A stretch of 64,000 nt of DNA from positions 62,411,829 through 62,475,828 of the forward strand of contig OW028573.1 in the NCBI GenBank assembly GCA_932294295.1. Reading direction: 5' to 3'. Position 1 is the first letter of the stretch, and each line of letters opens with the position of its first letter. The translations under genes were made by a program, and so were the position numbers. The notes under the pieces were generated by a model. It saw nothing but the letters and a program-made list of their open reading frames with translations. It ran no database searches and was not told where the DNA came from. The stretch comes from Alitta virens (lineage: Eukaryota; Annelida; Polychaeta; Phyllodocida; Nereididae). Shown here in pieces: positions 52,601-61,900 of this stretch.

Positions 52601-55600
52601 CATAACGTAGATCTCCAATATTGCTGGCGGTTCTGAGGTAATAATGGGCCACTTAGGAAGAACTAGGTGGTTGTTAATCAATGGGATGAGGAATGCGCAT
52701 TAGGGGGTGTCTAGTACTAGAGTTTTTGCCTGCTGATTAAATGGCCAACTTTTTCCTTTTACTCTCTTCCATATACTGTGCGACAATGGCAACTGGGGAA
52801 CCCTGACAGACTCAGACTCCTCTATTTGGTTATCAAACTACACAGAATTAGATGTGATATCTAATCACTTATGGGAGTAGCAGCTCAAACAGATCTGTTT
52901 GCATGACGAGACGAAATGAAATGCAAACAAAATGAAATCTTCTACTTTTTCTTGAGAAGTAAATGTAGCAGACCAACAAACGACTGACGATCTGGATTTC
53001 TTTCAGCAATGTTTCAGAAAGAAGCTGCCCCTAAGAAAATTCTCCAAATCGTCTTTAATTCATAAAGCAGTCGCCCAAGCACAACACGAATCAATCATGC
53101 TTTTGAGAGAGTGTTGCGCTCTTGTTGGAGGCTCGTAGTTTTGAGAGGAAGGGGTGTGGAGGACAGAGTGTATTTGTGTTCGACTACTGAGGCAGACCTG
53201 ATTATCTATGAAGATGCAGAAAGGGTCAGAGACCTCCTTTTGCATCGTCCTTGGCCGATTTGTCAAAGTTCAATTACAGACGACGCTCAAGGTCATTAAT
53301 ATGAGACGACATTTCCAGGGAAGAGTCCAGATAGGATCTGGGGTGGCTAAATCACGTCCAGCCCAGACAAACTACGTACTGAGCGAGCTCCTCACGCAAA
53401 GATTACATTAGCCAGCCAATTGCTGTAGTGGTCTGTTGTCTTCTTGGCCGCATCACGAAGCATTAGTGCCACTGACCCAATTATCAATTTGACCCAATTT
53501 TATAACTCTTGCCCTCGAAGCTCACATCTTGTTGTTGTGCTATATATTGCCCTACTACAACTACTGGCCTGTATTCATCGCGTCATTTGTCATAGAGGAC
53601 CACAAATAAAGAATAACGTCATTCCAAGATGGCTAATTTCCTCGCGTGATTCGAGAAATTGAGGTCACTGATGTGATCCCAAACGGATACCCTTGGCAAC
53701 TCCCTCTAGTGTAGGAAAGTGGAACTAGCTCAGTGTGACCCGGATGTAAACGAGCGGCACTCAAAGCAGAGCTATTTATCAAGACACTTGAAGCAGCTAA
53801 TGTTGGCATAGCCATACTTCCCTCCAAATGACCTTTTTCTGTTTCCTAGAGGGTATTCATTGTATTCCTTCCTCGGAGGTGCTACTAAAATGGAACGGCC
53901 AAGAGAACTCCTGAAGGGTAATGGTTGAGACAAATAAGCAGAGACGTGGACCTTTAATAACGTCTGCCTAAAGTAATTGCAACACGGATTTCATTTGCAA
54001 GGAGCAGCCAGGAAACTCGTAATGTGCGCCTGATGATTTTCCAAGTTCGAAGGCAACAAGTTAGACGCTAGGATAAATAGGATGGGAGTAAAGGGAGACG
54101 CCGCTTATGGGACGCGTGTAAACAACAATTTGGAGGCGAATTCCAAGTCATCAGGCAGTTCTAAATAGGCTTGGCTATCCTTAGGAGAAGTGGCTGCTGG
54201 GGGAGGGGGTGAAGATCGATGTAGCTGATGGGCTTGCCACCGTCTTAATCACCTCGACAGTGTGACCTGGACGGCCACTCTGCCAGGACTGCAACCCACT
54301 CACCTGCTATGCAACGGTAGCTGACTTCCAAATAAGACTTGAGGTCCTTGTGACACGGAGCGGCACTGGGAAACGATGACTCATCAACGCGCACCTCGCA
54401 GCTACGACGACCCGAGCACAGGTTGTCCATTTCCGGCATGACGTCATTGTCGCACCCCATGTAGCCGAAGTTTTCCGTCACACAACGACCTAGTCGCAGG
54501 CGACCGTAGTGCGCGTTGGTGATCTGCATGACCTGTCCTGTCTCGCAAGAAGCGCTGAATGTCTCCGACTGGCAGTACTCCAGTGTTCCTGAAACAGCAA
54601 AAAAAAAAAAAACACAGATCATTAGCCTCTTTCTGATGAACCCGGCAAAACTCTCTCATTTGCTAATAGAATGAAATTAAAGAAAGGATGAGCGAAGTTT
54701 GTTTCTACTTTGATGGATGAGACGGTAAGACGACCTAGCATCACAAGATCTGTCGGTCAAACCCCTGGGTGCACATGCAGCCTTTGAGGCACTACTCTGA
54801 CCAGTCACTTGGACCAGAACAGACAAAGACATCTTTCTTTCATTTGGATATCACGAAAATAAGTGAAGGTCCGATCGATCACTGCTCTGAGGATCATTTT
54901 ACGGATGAGCACGTTGTTTGATCATTCAGAGGTTGATGGAGACCTAGGCGAAGAGACTTTAATTTTATGGTATAATTGGTGGCGGTGTGCGTCTAACAAG
55001 CCATGGGTAAGGAAGAAAGCCAGGGGGTTGAGTCGGTCCGGAGGCAATCACCCTCGGAGGGGGTGGGCTTTGTCTGTCTAATTGGAGCTGACGCCAGCCA
55101 GAAGACTGCCACGTGCACAAGGCAAACGTCATGACGCATGATTTACTGTCCTCTGTTTGCCCGGCATCCTCATCTCCATCCAATATCAAAGTCTCAGCAG
55201 CTTCGCGCACAATATGCCTGTATCAATGTTTGCGTGGCGTTATGAATAAAAAATGGGCGATTGCAATCTAGGCTGGTTGCGCGTGAGCGTGATCCAACCA
55301 GCACGAGTGACCGCGCACCCCAACAAGAGCAAGAGACAGGGCAGCCAGAGATAGGCCAACGGAAAGGGCAGCAGAGAGGGCAAGAGCCGCTGCGCTCGTG
55401 GAATAAAAAATGCTGGATCAAACAGCCATTGATGGCACGGAGACGCCGGTACTTGCAGGGCTTCTAGCAAGCAACAAGAACGACTCTCCTAATGCCTGGT
55501 GGTCGTGCGGGGTCGGGGCACTGAAACCTTGCATCTGCCATCCACGTTTATCACAGACATCTCAGCTACAGCCTCATGGCAGCCCTGTCTCCTAGCCAAC

Positions 55601-58113
55601 ACTATACCTCAGATATTCGGCCTTACGTTCTATCACCAAAACATTATCTCTGTCTTGTGTCTTGTCAACTTTATTTGCAGTGATCCTGCAGAGGGTCTTG
55701 ACGGGCCTAATGTAATTTGTCGAATCTCTTTTCCTGTTTCGGCATCAGAGAAAATCCCCGCAAGTGTAAGACGCTTCATCTACGAGCCGGGGCATCATCA
55801 GGGCCAGCGATTCATTGTAAGCATTAACCCTGTGGCCCGGACCCTCTGGCAGCGCCCCAACCCCGCTGGCAAAGGGCATTATCCCATGCTTTTAGTGGGG
55901 GCAAATAATACGCACTGACTGCTGCATCTGAGGTGACACTTGCAACACCTCGGAGACAGCTTGGCAAGGATTTTCCACATGAGCGCCAACTTTGCTGCAT
56001 CTGGCGTTTAAGCTGTCACTGGAACTATTATCGGCAAACTTTCCCCTGAGAGATGTTTGCATGGGCCGGGTCGTGGACCTGCTGGGGACATCTCACAAAG
56101 CCAACAGACTTGATCTGCTGTTTGTCGAGAGATACCTGCTCCCAGTGTCCTTACGTCTGTGCCCATAAAGAGCACAATGTCAAGGTGTGGCGCTCATGTG
56201 TGAGGGCCGCCTACAGGTCAGTTCCATATTGGCTTCATCACTGGCTGACTTAACACGCCTTTAGGCCTCAGCATCCACAGCTCTGCCAATCATCCCACTA
56301 GGTCCTTAACTCGCCATCATATTTCTGCCTTTCTTGTAGCTGTCATTCTGATGTAACCAACATTTCCCACTTGCCCTGTACTCTTCAACCGCTGTGTGAC
56401 AGAAATTGCCCAGGTCAGTGTGCTATTACTGGTGACGTCACAAGCAGTATTGCGGGTTATTCCTGCGCCTGTGTCCACAACCGACAAAGTAGTGCACCAT
56501 AATGAAGCATTGGAGAGAGAAAATTGAGAGCAAAAACATCTCACACAACTTCAGCACACTCTATCACATCCTGCGCGTGGAAATGCTAACAAACCTTTTC
56601 TTGGTTGCATTAAGGCAAAAGGGAGCTCTCGCGATGTGCCACTTCAACATACATCGTTCCATCATTACATGCGAGCAGGCTGGGATTCCAGGAGTCTGGC
56701 TATGCCAGTATGGATTTCTCTGGGTTAGGTGAAGCTACCCAGTCACCATGACTAAAATATGAGTCCAGGAAAGCTATTGACAGCTCTTGACAGGGCAGGC
56801 AACAATAGCAATCGACGAAAATGTCTATTTCAGACTCATTTAAATGGAAAGGAGTGCAGCGTTATGGGAAGGGAGAGATTTTGAAACTTTCTTAAGCTGT
56901 AATCAGCAGATTTGCATTTTTCAAATGGGCTTTTTCATTGCATAATTGGACGGGCGGCTTGGTAATACTGCCCCTGGCATTGACGACATCAATTTGGGGG
57001 TGCAATTAGAATAACAATGTCCGTGGATCCATGAGAGCCTGACTACTCATTATGTATTTTATTATCATGATCATTATTCACCCATTTGTTGGGAAAAGGC
57101 GTCGGATGAGTGTAAAGCTGCATTGTTCCGTTTCCAACACTAGCTTTGCTTGATGGCTGAAGCAGGTTTCGGCTGCAACAGAAGACAGAACTAATAGCTG
57201 AGATACACGATAAGGCAGCTGCCCTATTTCCCCTCCTAGTTATAAAACATACTCACGGAGAATGGAACTTATCTGCCGTCGTCTTTTTGGCCAAAGACTC
57301 TTTATTTTCTAGAAATAGTACGACTGGGTCAGAGTGCGTAAAATCACACAAGATCATGTTATCCAGCCGTAATGCCCCGATAAGGTCTGAGCGATCTGGA
57401 AGCACTGCCAAGAACGACAGGCATACTAAGACTAGCAGGTCTAGTGCACTAAGAGGCAGAGGGAAGCCCAACTGTACTGATGAATATATTCCCCCTAGCC
57501 TTCAATTTACTCTCCTAGGAATATTGAGCACCGGGTCCCATTTTGGGGTGAAATTAAGGCCCCCATACTCAGGATGGCGTTCTGCTGGAGGACGCTTTGT
57601 GTGATGGACGATTTGACTCATGGCATGCGCATTAAGACAATAAGCAACACTTTCATCCTGTTTGCCCAAAGTGTGGAAAATCATATACGCTAAGTTGATC
57701 ACATTAAAAATGTTGACACAACACTTACAACGTTTTGAAAAATTTAATTAACCGCTCTTGTCATGTAATTAAAGGGAAGACGCCTGCGTAGTTCGACTTC
57801 TTTGAGATTCCGACTCAAAGGGAGGCGGGCCTAATGCGTCCTCTGTCCTTTTGTAAAAGATGGTAATGTACATGTCATTTCATCTCAACACACTACACGC
57901 ATATCTTCCATCTATATTCCCTCTTTGCGTGATATGTAAAATGTGAAAGATTCTGAAGCCAGGTTTTTACTTTGTGAGTCGCCTAAGAAAAGTTTGTTAT
58001 CAGTGCTCACTAGATCTTTAAGAATAGGCAGAAAAGAAGTTCATACCTCCATCCTTGTTGCCTGTGATGCAGGGCAGCAGCATCAGTACCAGCAATCCTA
58101 GCTCCGTCGACAT
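31174..58113 (-). CDS. Single-pass receptor: SUEL lectin, CUB, sushi-like, TM, Tyr-rich tail (8 coding exons)
   Basis: Coding exons, in transcript order, are 58113-58047, 54588-54304, 44859-44726, 38858-38585, 36146-35994, 32894-32841, 32282-32201 and 31672-31174. All junctions are GT-AG. The lengths sum to 1548 nt, giving 515 residues plus TGA, with exit phases 1,1,0,1,1,1,2. Predicted layout: signal peptide 1-18, SUEL lectin 26-116, CUB 127-253, CCP-like module 257-302, stalk 303-322, membrane helix about 324-347, basic stop-transfer KTRRPRRR, and a tail to 515. SUEL domains bind galactose or rhamnose in known family members and CUB modules mediate extracellular protein contacts. A cell-surface recognition or adhesion receptor is therefore inferred. 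The modules recall EVA-1-type and other SUEL-containing membrane proteins, but EVA-1 has two SUEL domains and no CUB, so I assign no orthology. N-glycosylation sequons are NHTS, NGTW and NCTK. The gene model is strong; ligand and pathway are unknown. Confidence 0.88.
31783..31798 (+). promoter_or_regulatory. CTCF-like motif
   Basis: TCACTAGGTGGCGCTC closely fits the animal CTCF core CCASYAGRKGGCRC, differing mainly at the first base. It lies in the intron before the final receptor exon, within the possible alternative exon. Motif match only; occupancy is unknown. Confidence 0.4.
31823..31839 (-). repeat. 17-bp exact duplicate of the TM-exon splice acceptor
   Basis: GCGACACCTGGTGTTAA occurs here and at 32276-32292, where it spans the acceptor of the transmembrane exon. 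The intronic copy also has a T-rich tract before its AG. If used after the stalk exon it would continue GVALVGCEHAR and reach a TGA at 31761-31759 after about 23 codons, with no membrane helix. It may be a relic of exon duplication, a decoy acceptor or a true alternative last exon. Confidence 0.5.
32201..32282 (-). CDS. Receptor exon encoding the transmembrane helix
   Basis: This 82-nt exon enters in phase 1 and leaves in phase 2. Residues 324-347 read VAVAVVITIALLIGGVILLI followed by GLFC, an uninterrupted hydrophobic span of about 24 residues containing GG and a small-residue pattern that could support helix packing. The acceptor is TTGATTAACACCAG and the donor is AGAT followed by GTAAGT. 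The basic cluster needed for stop transfer comes from the next exon. The acceptor junction of this exon is duplicated exactly 453 bp downstream in the transcript (see 31823-31839). Confidence 0.88.
32283..32840 (-). other. Receptor intron 6
   Basis: 558 bp, GTAAAT to CACCAG. Nothing else recognised. Confidence 0.8.
32841..32894 (-). CDS. Receptor micro-exon encoding the juxtamembrane stalk
   Basis: A 54-nt phase 1-1 exon joins in frame to give NKEEIVEDIKDRFAALPHG (residues 305-323), an acidic, charged and probably helical stalk between the CCP-like module and the membrane. The acceptor is TTATTCTTTTCCAG and the donor is CATG followed by GTAAAT. It is too short to stand out as an open frame. 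The support is both splice sites plus exact phase agreement with its neighbours. Because it is symmetric it could be skipped without a frameshift. Confidence 0.8.
32895..35993 (-). other. Receptor intron 5
   Basis: 3.1 kb, GTGAGT to TTCCAG. Contains the tandem repeats at 34.5 kb. No further exon is needed by the phases. Confidence 0.75.
34501..34622. repeat. Two adjacent short tandem repeats
   Basis: TCTTTCTGAGTC repeats about three times at 34504-34540, and TTGCACATGGGGC repeats twice at 34593-34620. Both lie in receptor intron 5. Confidence 0.7.
35994..36146 (-). CDS. Receptor exon encoding a short sushi (CCP)-like module
   Basis: This 153-nt exon is symmetric (phase 1-1), residues 254-305. 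It has four cysteines (257, 279, 290, 302), the opening CPDPKAP, a central aromatic FGW, and VCMNGTWHGNSANC, matching the C..GxW.G...C ending of complement control protein modules. At about 46 residues from first to last cysteine it is shorter than the usual 55-60, so I call it sushi-like rather than a standard CCP. Two N-glycosylation sequons, NGTW and NCTK, lie near its end. The acceptor is TTCTTCTCTTACAG and the donor is AAAA followed by GTGAGT. Confidence 0.84.
36147..38584 (-). other. Receptor intron 4
   Basis: 2.4 kb, GTAAGA to TTACAG. Overlapping 122-codon plus-strand frames at 37.2-37.7 kb lack any domain and are probably fortuitous. Confidence 0.75.
38585..38858 (-). CDS. Receptor exon encoding the C-terminal part of the CUB domain
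   Basis: This 274-nt exon is phase 0 in and phase 1 out, residues 163-254. It opens VPEGQRIDLTLLDFGV, the CUB core strand preceding the sequon NHTS, and carries the second cysteine pair C197 (LCRVYA) and C215 (VTVCGG). It ends NEPVYFLFKYR, the terminal strand in which CUB domains typically keep a patterned hydrophobic F/Y run. The acceptor is CTGCGTGTTGCAG and the donor is GCG followed by GTAAGA. The characteristic acidic calcium-site residues of many CUB domains are not obvious, so this may be a structural CUB variant. Confidence 0.9.
39212..39483 (-). mobile_element. tRNA-derived SINE, copy 4 (in receptor intron 3)
   Basis: This is the most complete copy, reading on the minus strand. The A box region TGGCCTAATGGTTACGG is at 39456-39472, the B box variant GGTTGGATCG at 39404-39413, and the body runs CATGAGCTACATCCCAGCTG to the 3' end CTGTCTCTGGCAG. 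It lies in the intron between the CUB exons and in the same orientation as the gene. The B-box C-to-G change probably weakens Pol III transcription. Confidence 0.8.
40026..40039. repeat. Poly-G run
   Basis: GGGTGGG leads into about thirteen consecutive G. It could form a G-quadruplex and is prone to assembly error. Confidence 0.8.
40130..40410. promoter_or_regulatory. Candidate intronic regulatory segment
   Basis: Unique sequence packed with GATTTATAG, CCCAATAAAA, CAGCCGCCATTA, GCTGATAAATCATGATG and TTATGGCC. Hox/Cdx-like and GATA-like words are dense and no frame explains them. Inference from appearance only. Confidence 0.25.
42195..42234. repeat. CAG trinucleotide array, interrupted
   Basis: CAGCAGCAGTAGCAGAAGCA then four pure CAG units. 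Intronic in the receptor gene. Confidence 0.8.
43190..43360. promoter_or_regulatory. Candidate intronic regulatory segment
   Basis: CCATAAAAATCCC, TGCAAAATTTTAATTAGCCG and TGCATGAATTAACATAGGTC, with homeodomain- and nuclear-receptor-like words in one compact block. Confidence 0.22.
44726..44859 (-). CDS. Receptor exon encoding the N-terminal part of the CUB domain
   Basis: This 134-nt exon enters in phase 1 and leaves in phase 0. It was found by following reading phase, because the longest open frame here is a different one. Residues 118-162 include a first CUB cysteine (C127) in SCRYSS, the strand SGYIASVATEDSGCG with the second cysteine (C152), and PWLIQ at the boundary. The acceptor follows CTTTTTTCTGTTGCAG and the donor is CCAG followed by GTATGA. 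Joining to the next exon gives SPWLIQVPEGQRIDLTLLDF, a continuous CUB strand pattern, which is strong evidence that both exons are real. The stretch VAKPHHDD at the start is a linker from the lectin domain. Confidence 0.87.
46640..46930. promoter_or_regulatory. Candidate intronic regulatory segment
   Basis: A unique block with CACAGGCCACATCTTAATGG, TATTTAGG, TTTAATGGATGC and TCATTAACCTCG. It lies in the longest intron. Its short open frame has no recognisable protein feature. Confidence 0.2.
51112..51195. repeat. Poly-C run and poly-T run
   Basis: About 17 consecutive C from 51112, then about 19 T from 51177. Lengths in such runs are uncertain in assemblies. Confidence 0.8.
51687..51709. repeat. 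CAG trinucleotide tract
   Basis: Seven pure CAG units in receptor intron 2. Confidence 0.85.
54304..54588 (-). CDS. Receptor exon encoding the SUEL (galactose-binding) lectin domain
   Basis: This 285-nt exon is symmetric (phase 1 in and out) and holds one complete SUEL lectin domain, residues 23-118. Hallmarks visible are EYC near the start, the AHYGRLRLGRC segment with the YGR carbohydrate-loop motif, LCSGRRSCEVRV, and the closing PCHKDLKSYLEVSYRC. Eight cysteines (residues 28, 37, 58, 68, 80, 86, 101, 115) match the family's four disulfides. The DPC-type motif of rhamnose-binding lectins reads APC here, so sugar specificity should not be assumed. The acceptor is a T-rich tract ending TGTTTCAG and the donor is GTGAGT. 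A 1-1 single-domain exon is what SUEL modules commonly show in animal genes. Confidence 0.93.
54589..58046 (-). other. Receptor intron 1
   Basis: 3.5 kb, GTATGA to TTTCAG, with a 13-A run just upstream of the acceptor on the plus strand. Repeat-poor. Confidence 0.78.
56820..57090. promoter_or_regulatory. Candidate intronic regulatory segment in intron 1
   Basis: CATTTAAATGG, GCTGTAATCAGCAG, GATTTGCAT (octamer-like), CATTGCATAATTGG, GCAATTAGAATAACAATG (homeodomain plus Sox-like) and TATTATCATGATCATTATTC. First-intron position near the promoter suits an enhancer. Confidence 0.28.
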
Positions 58114-58138
58114 TCTGTCTTTCTGATGTCTCCAATTT
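58047..58138 (-). CDS. Receptor exon with start codon and signal peptide
   Basis: Coding begins with ATG at 58113 and reads MSTELGLLVLMLLPCITGNK, a short n-region, a leucine-rich hydrophobic core and a plausible signal-peptidase site near residue 18. The donor is GGAG followed by GTATGA, leaving phase 1, and it joins the SUEL exon in frame through a GGA glycine codon. Just upstream of the ATG the minus strand has a pyrimidine-rich tract ending TTTGCAG. That makes an acceptor after 58139 likely, with 25 nt of 5' UTR in this exon. The alternative is that transcription starts locally and the acceptor-like sequence is fortuitous. Confidence 0.82.
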
Positions 58139-58925
58139 CTGCAAACAAAGGCAATTTCCATCTTACTACTCCATCCTTTTAAAGCACAAATTCATCCATG
58201 ACTCATTGATTTCCAAGATAATTAGTGCATCGAAATGTTCGACCTCCCAGTGCTGCAGCTAAGTCTGGCATTCTATACTTAGATCCACAATCACATGTCA
58301 TGCTCTTTTCAAATTTCTTCCATAACAGATTTAGACTTAACTGCTGTTATTAATGTTTCCAAATCAGATTTCCCTAGCACACAATATGTCTTTCTTATGA
58401 CCTTTCTATAGATTTATGGCAAAACATTGACAAAATCGACAGTAAACAGCAAAGGGACACTGGACAGCTGTCATCAACAACTCAGTCATGCATGCAAACT
58501 GAATTAATGGCAAGTGCGTAAATCGAACACATATACTTTGTTTATCTGTGTTTTAGACACTAATATATCAGGGTTACATGACTGCCAGCCTTTTGGGAGA
58601 TTGACACCGAGTACACCATCTTGAAATATGCTTCTATAAATATTTTTGCCTTTGAAGAAAAATGGCCGGAAGTCCAAGCACACGAGTTCATAGGAAGCCA
58701 CAGAGTTACAAATCCATTTTGAGTTTTGATGTACTTCACCATTTCAGTCAAAGGAAAAAGTGCATTAGAGAGAGATATGAAAGAGACAAGATGTAGGCAA
58801 AGACAAACCCAGGATGCAGTCACGTCCTAGTCTCTAAGTAGTTCTATTACAGTGTCAGGGAATCCTTTCATCAGAGACAGAGAGTAGAAGGAAGACATCA
58901 GCGCATGTCACTCAGCCAGATTTAC

Positions 58926-58988
58926 CTGCACGTGTGACCAGCAGAGGTCGCTCAGGTGCACAGGCCGCCATTAGCTAAGAAAGCTTTA
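58926..58988 (-). other. Candidate 5' non-coding exon and promoter region of the receptor gene
   Basis: On the minus strand a segment containing AATGGCGGCC (YY1/TISU-like core) is followed by CACACGTGCAG and a good donor, GTAAAT, at 58925. Joined to the acceptor before 58138 it would supply a 5' UTR. Its ATG would open a short upstream frame that runs across the main start codon and stops at a TAG inside the signal-peptide sequence, which would dampen translation. The upstream limit of the exon is not visible. The segment also carries a CTCF-like match. Transcription could equally begin right at the coding exon. Confidence 0.3.
58938..58953 (+). promoter_or_regulatory. CTCF-like motif near the receptor 5' end
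   Basis: ACCAGCAGAGGTCGCT matches the CTCF core CCAGCAGGGGGCGC with two substitutions. It sits in the candidate 5' exon and has the same orientation as the motif at 31783. Weaker than the other match. Confidence 0.3.
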
Positions 58989-61900
58989 AGAATCGCCCTG
59001 CCTGATGTTTAAAGAATTGTGTCAGCACACTGTGATGTAGTATGCACAGGCCGTGTGTACATTAATGCCCGTGCACATTAATTGAGCAGATGGACAACAA
59101 TTGACTCAAACAGATCATGCAAAGTCTGTTACCTTGGCAATATGATACACTTAGAGTACTGTATACAGACTGCTAAAGTATAGCTCCCAGCATGACCCCC
59201 TACTAGGGCAACAAGGACTAGCAGTGGGCAGAGCAGAGCAAAGCAGAACAGTGCAAGCTGCTCCCAGAATGAACTGCTAAATGTTGGGGGAAGAAGTGAT
59301 CCATTTGTTGCTTGTAGGCCCCTGCGAGTAGCCAGGCCGTAGTTTAGGCACCACGCTTGGTCTTTAATTAAGCACATGGGACTTGGCAGACATACCTGCT
59401 GGGTGAGTGATCTGTGAGACTGTTCGCCTTGGTCCAGGTCTCTCAGCCACATGCATCTTTTTCTTGACATTCATTGCGTGACGAGTTTGGGTAGTGCAAG
59501 AAGCAATGGCCACTGACGCCTACTGCTCTTTAAATTGACTTACTGTAGAGTGGCAACACGGCAAAGAATACAGTCTGCTCGTGTGTACAGTTGAGGGTAA
59601 CACACTCCCATGTTTGCCTCAGGAACACAAGTTCCTACCACTTGTTTTCCATAGGAACCCAAGCAACACCATTGATGGAGGGCTTGCCATTCTACAGCAT
59701 TAATGCCATGCCACAGATCCAGGGCTTAATTTAAGAAGACCCCGGAGCTTTATTAAGCCGAGATTCACGATGCTGCTGACATGAGACAGATATAAATTAT
59801 TCCAGTACCTTCATACCATTTCATTTGTACATTATGGCAAGCAATTTATCCTGGATAGGACAGCAACGAGACCACTTGCGTGTTATTGAGATCATAAGAA
59901 CCATCCAACATGCAACTCTCTAATAAAATGCATAACGTCAAGCATGTTAAACTTTTATCAAAAGCAGCATATTTTGTATTACATTTTTAAAGGAGCCATA
60001 TACATGAATTTAGCTTGAATAATGATGAAAAAAACAACAACACAGTGTTCCGTAATTATGTACTTAACTGAATTCAGTGCAATCAATCATTTACGATAAA
60101 AGATCATTGATAATGCTGTCAAATTATAATCGACTACTTTGACAGATGAATATATACCTAGTTATACTGTTGAGACCAATTATCGTGCTGCATTTAGTGA
60201 ATGACAGAATATCCGTATCTCAACAGGTAAAATAATGTATTTTTTCCGTAGTTACATCTATACTGTGCCATATAAAACGTTACAGAAAAAAACATTTCTG
60301 TTCTTCAGCTTTTACTGTGTCTCATACTATTTGAAGAAACAGCAATTATAGTCTATAACAAACGCACTTCTTGGCACTAACCGAAGCCAAGATTTCTTTT
60401 CAAGTTGCCTAATGCAGCCATCTTGTTTGTGGCATTACATCTTTGGGGGCTTTACTAATACGAATGAATAGGAACCGGCTGATGGGATCCTTCATAATCT
60501 CGGTAAAGCAGAGACCATTTGTGTTTTTCACTCTCAGGCGTTGACACTACCCAGGAAAGCAAATCCATTGTGTATTTGTCCGGGACAGGTGGATCACAAT
60601 GACATTTGAAAAATGACTCATAATCAATGCTGGGCAAAAGCTGCTTGAAAAAAAACTGAGGCATTGGAGCACTGGACTACTTGAGCCCCATAGTTTATCA
60701 CAAAGCCTGCAGAATGATTGATTGGTGTGATATTTTATTATTTGCAGTTGCTCTATGAAGAATGGCATATGCCTCCAGGCTGGAATCATCGCGGTCAATG
60801 CAGTGCAAGTGAAACTATATGAACTGTTATACAGAATACTGCTTACATTACCCATTCTCAAACAGGCAGCACTATATGTTCAGGTAAGGGTTTGGAAACA
60901 AAGGACGAAATTCGAAACACATAAAAGCTGAAACTGTAGAGGCCCAAGGCAACGTCACTTGGTGAACTAAAATACTCCAAGCACAATTTGCACAAAATTC
61001 GACTCCATTCCACAGCCTCAGGAATGTCAAGCTTATAGAATTACCTTGCTTTCCACCTACGACAAGGGAAGTTAAAAACAATACAGCCAATTTACGCTTT
61101 GAAAATCCCTCCAACATTTGTTCACCTTTCTTGATGCAGCACTCTTATATAAACTCCAAACAAAGGTATAGAGCCATGTTGCGTTATATGTTTGCATAGG
61201 TTTTGTGTTCTTTCGTGGGAATCAACACCTGCATGTTGTGTGTGTGTTTCAATTGATACTTTCTTTGCACAGTGACCCATCAGGCGAACAAAGTATCATG
61301 TTCTGCTGACACCTATTATTCAGTTGATGGAATATGATACCTTGGCAGTTGTATGACACCAAATGTCATGTAAAGTAAAATACACAGCAGCCCATCTCTC
61401 ACAGGGGTGGATAAAGTATAGGAGGGCCAAATTTATGGACAATGGAGGAAAAAAAGAACTGCATATTCAAGAGCAATATAAGCAATACTGGAACAACATC
61501 ATCACTCATCTATCAGGTGGTCCTGTTACACGTGACAACACAGAGGTCAGTGACTATGTTGGGTTTTCTGTAGGTCACCCTGATCATGATAATAAAACAC
61601 AACCAGACAGTGTCTTAGCTTCTCTATGCTACTCCCTACAGAGTAGTAGTGACAAGATAACTGCCCTATGTGCTCAGTGCTCACCTCCTAGAACTAACTG
61701 TTCTACAAAGTAGCATAAAAAGCGCACCTAAGCACAATAGCAACAGCCTACTTGTGGCCACAAAGGCCCAGTATTTCCCAACTGCTCGCTGTGAGAGGAG
61801 ACACGTATCAAGCAGCTGAATGGGACCTCTTCACTGAAGTCATTTGGGGGTTTATCAGGAGTCGAAGGGCCTCTTGGTGACCAAAACACTATGAACTCAG

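Larger units (their letters stand above)
44860..54303 (-). other. Receptor intron 2 (lectin to CUB)
   Basis: 9.4 kb, GTGAGT to TTGCAG. Contains homopolymer runs and a CAG tract but almost no transposon remnants. A second lectin exon, as in EVA-1 proteins, was looked for and not found. Confidence 0.75.

Noticed and set aside
44860..54303. Possible second SUEL lectin exon, as in EVA-1 proteins
   Set aside because: No frame in this intron shows the YGR or the closing LxSYLEVxYxC signature.
60455..60861. Minus-strand frames that look weakly protein-like
   Set aside because: Two overlapping frames, no family resemblance and no splice context linking to the receptor gene.
61363..61713. 116-codon plus-strand frame
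   Set aside because: No recognisable domain; no splice partners or promoter found.
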